Origin: Candidatus Kapaibacterium sp.
Lineage (GTDB): Bacteria > Bacteroidota > Ignavibacteria > Kapaibacteriales > UBA2268
Assembly (NCBI GenBank): GCA_027858275.1
Contig: JAQIDA010000039.1
Span: 1-10,204 of the forward strand
DNA length: 10,204 bases
Reading direction: 5' to 3'
The notes beneath the pieces are model-generated. The model was not told the origin of the DNA. It worked only from the letters and a program-made list of their open reading frames with translations, and did no database searches. The translations under genes were made by a program, and so were the position numbers. Positions 6,025 to 10,204 of this stretch are shown in pieces (positions within the stretch are counted from its first letter, which is position 1; every line of letters begins with the position of its first letter).

Positions 6025-8484
6025 ATGAGACTTTTTAAACTATCTTTTCTCTTATTATTAATCAGCATCGCCTTTGCGCCGGCTCAATCCCAACAACGGA
6101 GTTTTATGTCATATTCCGAGATGAGCAGTTACATGCAGACCTCTCCCGGAGCTTTCAAATTCGGGATGTACGGTTTCTCCAATCCCGCAATCACATCATA
6201 TCTCCACAGCGGTGATTTTATGTTTGCCTTAACAGGTGACAATAATGACATGAAAAAATTTAACAAATACGCATTGTTGGGTGGAGGCCCAAACCATGGT
6301 TTGGGAATGATTCATACAACTATGGCGGGACACTCAATAAATGACTATCGTCTTTCTGTCGCTTTCGGCGACAGGAATCTCAGTCTCGGACTCGGCTACG
6401 GATTCACCGGCGGAGATAAAAGTTTCTTCCGCAGAACCAATGTCTGGCAGGCCGGTATGCTCTGGCGTCCGGTTCCACAATTATCAATCGCAGCCTCACA
6501 CACTCGTTCAACAGAAATAAACGAAAGCGACTCAGTAGCGGAAATAGCGATTCGTCCTATCGGCTCATACCCCCTGGCTTTCTTCGCCGATTATTCAATG
6601 TGGAACGATCAGCAGTTGAAAGACGGTACTTGGGGAGCGGGAATATCTTGGGAAATTCTCGACGGCATCAGAGTTAACGGAAAATATATTGAAAAATATA
6701 TTGATGAACAGTGGATGCCAAATTCCGACGGTAGATTTGTGGTCAGTGCTGATATCAGTCTCGGACGCTCGGGATATGGATTCAGAGTTGATGATGAAAT
6801 GGGAACCAACACAGTCTTCTATCGCTCCGGCGCCTATGATCGTACGATATTAGACGGCCCAAGCATATTTTCCAAAAAAGAAAATTTTGTAAAAGTAGAT
6901 TTGTCCGGCGGTATTAAATATCAAAGCCACAAGTGGTTTGATAACTCAAATACATTGCTCGGATTATTATTATATTTCGACAAACTCGCTGAAACCCCAA
7001 GTGTAGACGGATTGTTAATCAATATGACTAACATCGCGGCTAATCACGATATGCTCTGGGAAATTCGAGAAAAACTTAAAGAACTCAAAAACAAGGGAAT
7101 GAAGATCGTAGTCTTTGTCGATCGTATCAGTCTCAGAAACTATCATTTGGCATCAGTCGCCGACAAAATTATCATTGACTCTCAAGGTCGCGTAATGCTC
7201 GAAGGCTTTATCCTCGGCAGAAGTTATTACAAATCAATGCTTGAGAAAATTGGCGTGGGTTATCAGGAATTCAGATACTTCAAATACAAATCAGCCGTTG
7301 AAGGCTATGTCAGAGATAATATGTCTGATGCCGATCGCGAACAGCGCCAAGCAATCGTCGATGATTGGTATGATATAACACGTGCGGACATCTGCGATGG
7401 CAGAGGAATGACCCATGAAGAATTTGATAAAATAGTCAACGGCAACTTTATTTATAACACTAAAGATGCCTTAGAAAAAAATCTCGCCGATACTGTCGGA
7501 CGTTGGATGAACGCTAAAGATGTACTCAAGACCGTCTACGCCGGCGCAAGAGTTATATCAACATTAGGTATATTCCAAAATCAGCCGATTGATGACCAAT
7601 GGAGTCAAAACAAAGAATATATCGCCGTAGTCTACGCCGAAGGCGTTTGTGCTATGGATGCCGGTATCAAAGCTCGCTCTCTGGCAAAAAGCCTGGACGC
7701 AGCTTACAAGAATTCAAATATAAAAGCAATCGTACTCAGAGTAGATTCTCCCGGCGGCGATCCGATGGCATCAGATTATTTAGCCGCGATCGTTCGCAAA
7801 AACAAAGGCAAAAAACCCCTTATAGTTTCTCAAGGCTACCTTGCTGCTTCAGGAGGATATTGGCTGTCAATGGATGCTGATAAAATTGTTTCTTCACCTT
7901 TGACTATCACCGGTTCAATCGGTGTAATCGCTTCATTCATGTACGACAAAGGATTGAAAGACGATCTCGGCGTTTCGACTGATTTTGTTAAAAAAGGCAA
8001 ATACGCCGATCTCGGCAATTCATTTATGCTGCCGCTGTTGCCTATAGGCTTGCCTAACAGGAATTTCAACGATGACGAGAAGAAACAGATGGAAGTTTCC
8101 ATAAAAGCTTCATACAAAGAGTTTGTGACCCTCGTTGCTGAAGGCAGAGGCATGGAATACGATTCAATTCACAGCATAGCTCAAGGAAGAGTATGGACAG
8201 GCAAAGCCGCGCTCAAATTAGGATTAGTCGACGAACTCGGCGGTCTGTCAAGATCAATCGAAATCGCTCGCGAAGAAGCCGGAATTGATAAAGACGCGGA
8301 TCTTGGGATCGTACAGTACCCTGAAGTAGAATTGTTCGACTTCAGCGCGCTGCTCAAACCTTTCCTCGGTATTGAATATCAGATTGTAAAAGAAAGCTAT
8401 AATTCTTTGAAATTCAGATATGAAAACAATGCAGTTCCAATGACAATTTTGCCGATTGATTTGGACATCAGCGACAGAAAATAG
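6025..8484 (+). CDS. sppA: SppA-type signal peptide peptidase (S49) with barrel-like N-terminal extension
   Basis: SppA is a serine protease that degrades leftover signal peptides after secretion. This 819-residue protein has a signal peptide (1 to about 20-22; hydrophobic 6-18, APAQS). Residues 25-285 form an extra domain of Gly- and aromatic-rich strands such as LSLGLGYGF (119-127), with NPA at 53-55 as in the porin next door. From about 288 to the high 700s it is the tandem 67K-type SppA. The catalytic dyad known from E. coli is split across both halves as expected: general base K422 in YKSAVE, nucleophile S609 in LAASGGYW. DSPGG (574-578) and TGSIGV are also present, so it should be active. 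E. coli SppA has 618 residues, so the extension explains the excess. It lacks the N-terminal membrane anchor form and is predicted exported to the periplasm or held at the outer membrane (inference). Start supported by GGAG five bases before ATG. Own transcript likely, since a terminator lies upstream. Confidence 0.9.
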   Translation: MRLFKLSFLLLLISIAFAPAQSQQRSFMSYSEMSSYMQTSPGAFKFGMYGFSNPAITSYLHSGDFMFALTGDNNDMKKFNKYALLGGGPNHGLGMIHTTMAGHSINDYRLSVAFGDRNLSLGLGYGFTGGDKSFFRRTNVWQAGMLWRPVPQLSIAASHTRSTEINESDSVAEIAIRPIGSYPLAFFADYSMWNDQQLKDGTWGAGISWEILDGIRVNGKYIEKYIDEQWMPNSDGRFVVSADISLGRSGYGFRVDDEMGTNTVFYRSGAYDRTILDGPSIFSKKENFVKVDLSGGIKYQSHKWFDNSNTLLGLLLYFDKLAETPSVDGLLINMTNIAANHDMLWEIREKLKELKNKGMKIVVFVDRISLRNYHLASVADKIIIDSQGRVMLEGFILGRSYYKSMLEKIGVGYQEFRYFKYKSAVEGYVRDNMSDADREQRQAIVDDWYDITRADICDGRGMTHEEFDKIVNGNFIYNTKDALEKNLADTVGRWMNAKDVLKTVYAGARVISTLGIFQNQPIDDQWSQNKEYIAVVYAEGVCAMDAGIKARSLAKSLDAAYKNSNIKAIVLRVDSPGGDPMASDYLAAIVRKNKGKKPLIVSQGYLAASGGYWLSMDADKIVSSPLTITGSIGVIASFMYDKGLKDDLGVSTDFVKKGKYADLGNSFMLPLLPIGLPNRNFNDDEKKQMEVSIKASYKEFVTLVAEGRGMEYDSIHSIAQGRVWTGKAALKLGLVDELGGLSRSIEIAREEAGIDKDADLGIVQYPEVELFDFSALLKPFLGIEYQIVKESYNSLKFRYENNAVPMTILPIDLDISDRK

Positions 8485-8559
8485 ATTGAGATTCGGACAT
8501 ATCTCGACATGTTAACATTCCGACAGTTTATGTTCTTTGGGATTGTTTTTTTTATTTAA

Positions 8560-9483
8560 TTAGTCTTGTGCCGGTTCTATTCTGTTGATCATGTCTTCAA
8601 CAGCACTGACGACCACATCAGAGCGTGACAGATGGACACTGTGCGTACTGTTGCGAGCGAGGATGAAATCATTATCATCAGACAGTTTGAGCATATTCCG
8701 CGCTAGCTTGAGCCACAATTCTTCAGTCAATTTAGACTCTTGTTCATCAACGCCGAACTGTGCCGCAACTTCAATCATAACTTTATAATCATGAATGATA
8801 ACAGTAATCGGAACATCCGGAAAATCATCATAATTGTGGAGCTGCGCAAACGTTTCGCCTCGAGCATCAAATTCTGCCAAAATCGCTGCATAAAATTTTT
8901 GATCGGATTGATAGCTGATCATTTGTTGTTTGTAAACTTCAGGAGCATCTCTGTATAGCTCTTCTAACATGGGAACAACAAGATCAGTAAATTCTTCCTT
9001 ATCCATTTCGGGATATCCGCGCAGATTTTCCATTCTTGAAGTCAAAGAAGCTATTTCCTGATAAGTCGGAACATCTAATTCATCAAACGAATCATTTTCT
9101 TCAGTAACAGGATCAACAAAAACCACGCCCGCCACATCATTAGGGTACATTTTAGCAAACTGACGGATGTACAAAGCTCCGGCATCCTGAGCTACAAAAA
9201 TAAACGGTTCGTGAAAATTGCCGTTTGTCAGCATAGCATACAATTCCTGAGCTATGACTTCTCCGGATCTGTTGCCTTTCATTGCAGGACTTTCTCCGTA
9301 TCCGGCACGATCATAAGTGATAACAGTTGCCTTTTCCGAGAGTGTCTTTTGAATATCAGCCCATTCCGCCGAAAGACCGGCCCAACCTGTTTCAATTACA
9401 ATTGTCGGGCTTCCCGACCCTAATTCTTTGACATATAGATTTTTCTGTCCTGATCCTACGTATCTTCCGTCGATTATTTCCAT
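8560..9483 (-). CDS. Alpha/beta hydrolase with Asp in the nucleophile elbow
   Basis: A 307-residue alpha/beta-hydrolase-fold protein without a signal peptide, so cytoplasmic. Landmarks in order: strand and oxyanion region IVIETGWAG (28-36), YDRAGYGES (57-65), elbow FVAQDAGALY (96-105), VVFVDP (120-125), a helical lid of about residues 130-215, strand ITVIIHD (226-232, possible acid D232), and NSTHSVHL (278-285) with the likely catalytic H281. In this group the elbow normally reads GHSxGG with serine as nucleophile. Here the central residue is D100 (codon GAT on the minus strand at 9184-9186). Asp nucleophiles are known in haloalkane and fluoroacetate dehalogenases and epoxide hydrolases, so the chemistry may differ from an esterase, or the protein may be inactive. 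The substrate cannot be read. Convergent with sppA (75 bases between stops), divergent from recG. Only a weak AGAAGA stretch precedes the ATG. Confidence 0.88.
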   Translation of the reverse strand: MEIIDGRYVGSGQKNLYVKELGSGSPTIVIETGWAGLSAEWADIQKTLSEKATVITYDRAGYGESPAMKGNRSGEVIAQELYAMLTNGNFHEPFIFVAQDAGALYIRQFAKMYPNDVAGVVFVDPVTEENDSFDELDVPTYQEIASLTSRMENLRGYPEMDKEEFTDLVVPMLEELYRDAPEVYKQQMISYQSDQKFYAAILAEFDARGETFAQLHNYDDFPDVPITVIIHDYKVMIEVAAQFGVDEQESKLTEELWLKLARNMLKLSDDNDFILARNSTHSVHLSRSDVVVSAVEDMINRIEPAQD

Positions 9484-9662
9484 GATCTTCTTTCTGTTTG
9501 TTCGTTACTAAATTATTCTGTTTCCCGAATTTCTGTGAATAAGTCACTCTTTCAAATATCGGGAAAAATTATGTAAATATAATGTATATTATAAATATTT
9601 TTCATTTATTGATTATTATTGCCGATTAACTTAAATTGGACTTAGTTTTTATAGATAATTTA

Positions 9663-10204
9663 GTGAAGAGCGTGGCAGAGAAAAATACTAACATAGTTTA
9701 TGACCTTCAATATGTAAAAGGTGTCGGACCGGTCAAAGCGGAAGCTCTTGCCTCGGAAGGAATTTTCACGCCCGATGATCTGATGAAATTCTTTCCCCGT
9801 GATTACATCGACAGAACCGGAATAATCAGCCTCAAAAGTATAGCGGTCAAACTCAGAGCCGAAGCAGGGATAAACAAAGACTCCAAAGCAAAATCCTTTA
9901 TTCGTCCCGCAGAAGTAACGGTTGTAGTTAAAATTATCGACAAGAAGGAAAGTTCTTACGGAAAAAACAAGAAAATGCTGAAGTTTCTGCTCAGTGACGG
10001 CAGCGACATCAATGCAGAGATAGTTTTCTGGGCCTATACCGAATACTACAACAAAGCTTATGAACTCGAAGAGATGATAACAATCAGCGGAAAAGCCGAG
10101 CTGAATAAATTCAACCGCGTAACTTTCCATCATCCCGAGATAGAAAAATTCCATCCCGAAGACGAAAAATTGTATCGTGCCGGCGGTATTCTTCCGGTCT
10201 ATCG
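9663..10204 (+). CDS. recG: ATP-dependent DNA helicase RecG, N-terminal part (cut by window end)
   Basis: RecG remodels stalled replication forks and Holliday junctions. Only about 180 N-terminal codons are here, covering the wedge (OB-fold) domain; the helicase motor lies beyond the window. Recognisable are the opening LQYVKGVGPVKAEAL block, the following GIFTPDDLMKFFPRDY block, LSDGSDINAEIVFW, and HHPEIE with GGILPVY at the very end, all in the order expected for RecG. The frame has no ATG before the conserved region. GTG at 9663 and GTG at 9672 are both possible starts, TTG at 9636 is a third, and an in-frame stop lies at 9627-9629. I chose 9663 by context only; none has a clear Shine-Dalgarno. 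It is divergent from the hydrolase gene, with 179 bases between. Confidence 0.9.
   Translation, partial: MKSVAEKNTNIVYDLQYVKGVGPVKAEALASEGIFTPDDLMKFFPRDYIDRTGIISLKSIAVKLRAEAGINKDSKAKSFIRPAEVTVVVKIIDKKESSYGKNKKMLKFLLSDGSDINAEIVFWAYTEYYNKAYELEEMITISGKAELNKFNRVTFHHPEIEKFHPEDEKLYRAGGILPVY

Noticed and set aside
8485..8559. Possible terminator between sppA and the hydrolase gene
   Set aside because: There are small dyads, GAGAT/ATCTC (8488-8505) and palindrome ATGTTAACAT (8509-8518), and a T-run at 8546-8553. No stem directly abuts the T-run, so I could not support an intrinsic terminator.
9660..10154. Open frame of 164 codons on the minus strand
   Set aside because: It lies opposite the recG coding sequence, and its translation shows no recognisable motif, while the + strand matches RecG from its start to the window end.

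Overview
The window looks like ordinary chromosome of a Gram-negative, fairly AT-rich bacterium. Two proteins have signal peptides and beta-barrel-like outer-membrane features, so an outer membrane is very likely. The OmpP1/FadL-type porin with an early NPA motif, the SppA with a barrel-like N-terminal extension and a GC-rich hairpin of the dispersed-repeat kind together suggest the Fibrobacterota-Chlorobiota-Bacteroidota neighbourhood (for example Ignavibacteria- or Cloacimonadota-like lineages). That placement is inference only; no marker here fixes the phylum.

Layout. Positions 1-70 hold the end of a tRNA-Asn gene, closed by a strong terminator (77-114). Positions 274-3447 hold an aromatic amino acid block on the + strand: a short type I-beta DAHP synthase (aroF), a 343-base gap, a type I 3-dehydroquinate dehydratase (aroD), and a shikimate dehydrogenase-shikimate kinase fusion (aroE/aroK) whose start overlaps the aroD stop by ATGA. 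These supply steps 1, 3, 4 and 5 of the shikimate pathway. Steps 2, 6 and 7 (aroB, aroA, aroC) are not in the window. A small secreted protein of unknown function (3463-3966, minus strand) converges on the block.

After a 539-base AT-rich non-coding region with several small dyads and a tandem 10-mer comes an envelope pair on the + strand. The first gene encodes an OmpP1/FadL-family outer-membrane protein with its own strong terminator (5846-5886). The second encodes an 819-residue SppA-type signal peptide peptidase with a secreted, barrel-like domain of about 260 residues in front of the usual two-domain protease. A GC-rich hairpin that looks like a dispersed repeat lies between them. A minus-strand alpha/beta hydrolase follows (8560-9483); its nucleophile elbow carries Asp where Ser is usual. 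The window ends in the first 180 or so codons of recG, which has no ATG at its natural start and probably uses GTG.

No mobile element, CRISPR array, phage gene or defence system was seen. The points most worth checking are the SppA fusion with its NPA motif shared with the neighbouring porin, the Asp-elbow hydrolase, and the AroE-AroK fusion. None of these amounts to a clear new multi-gene system.
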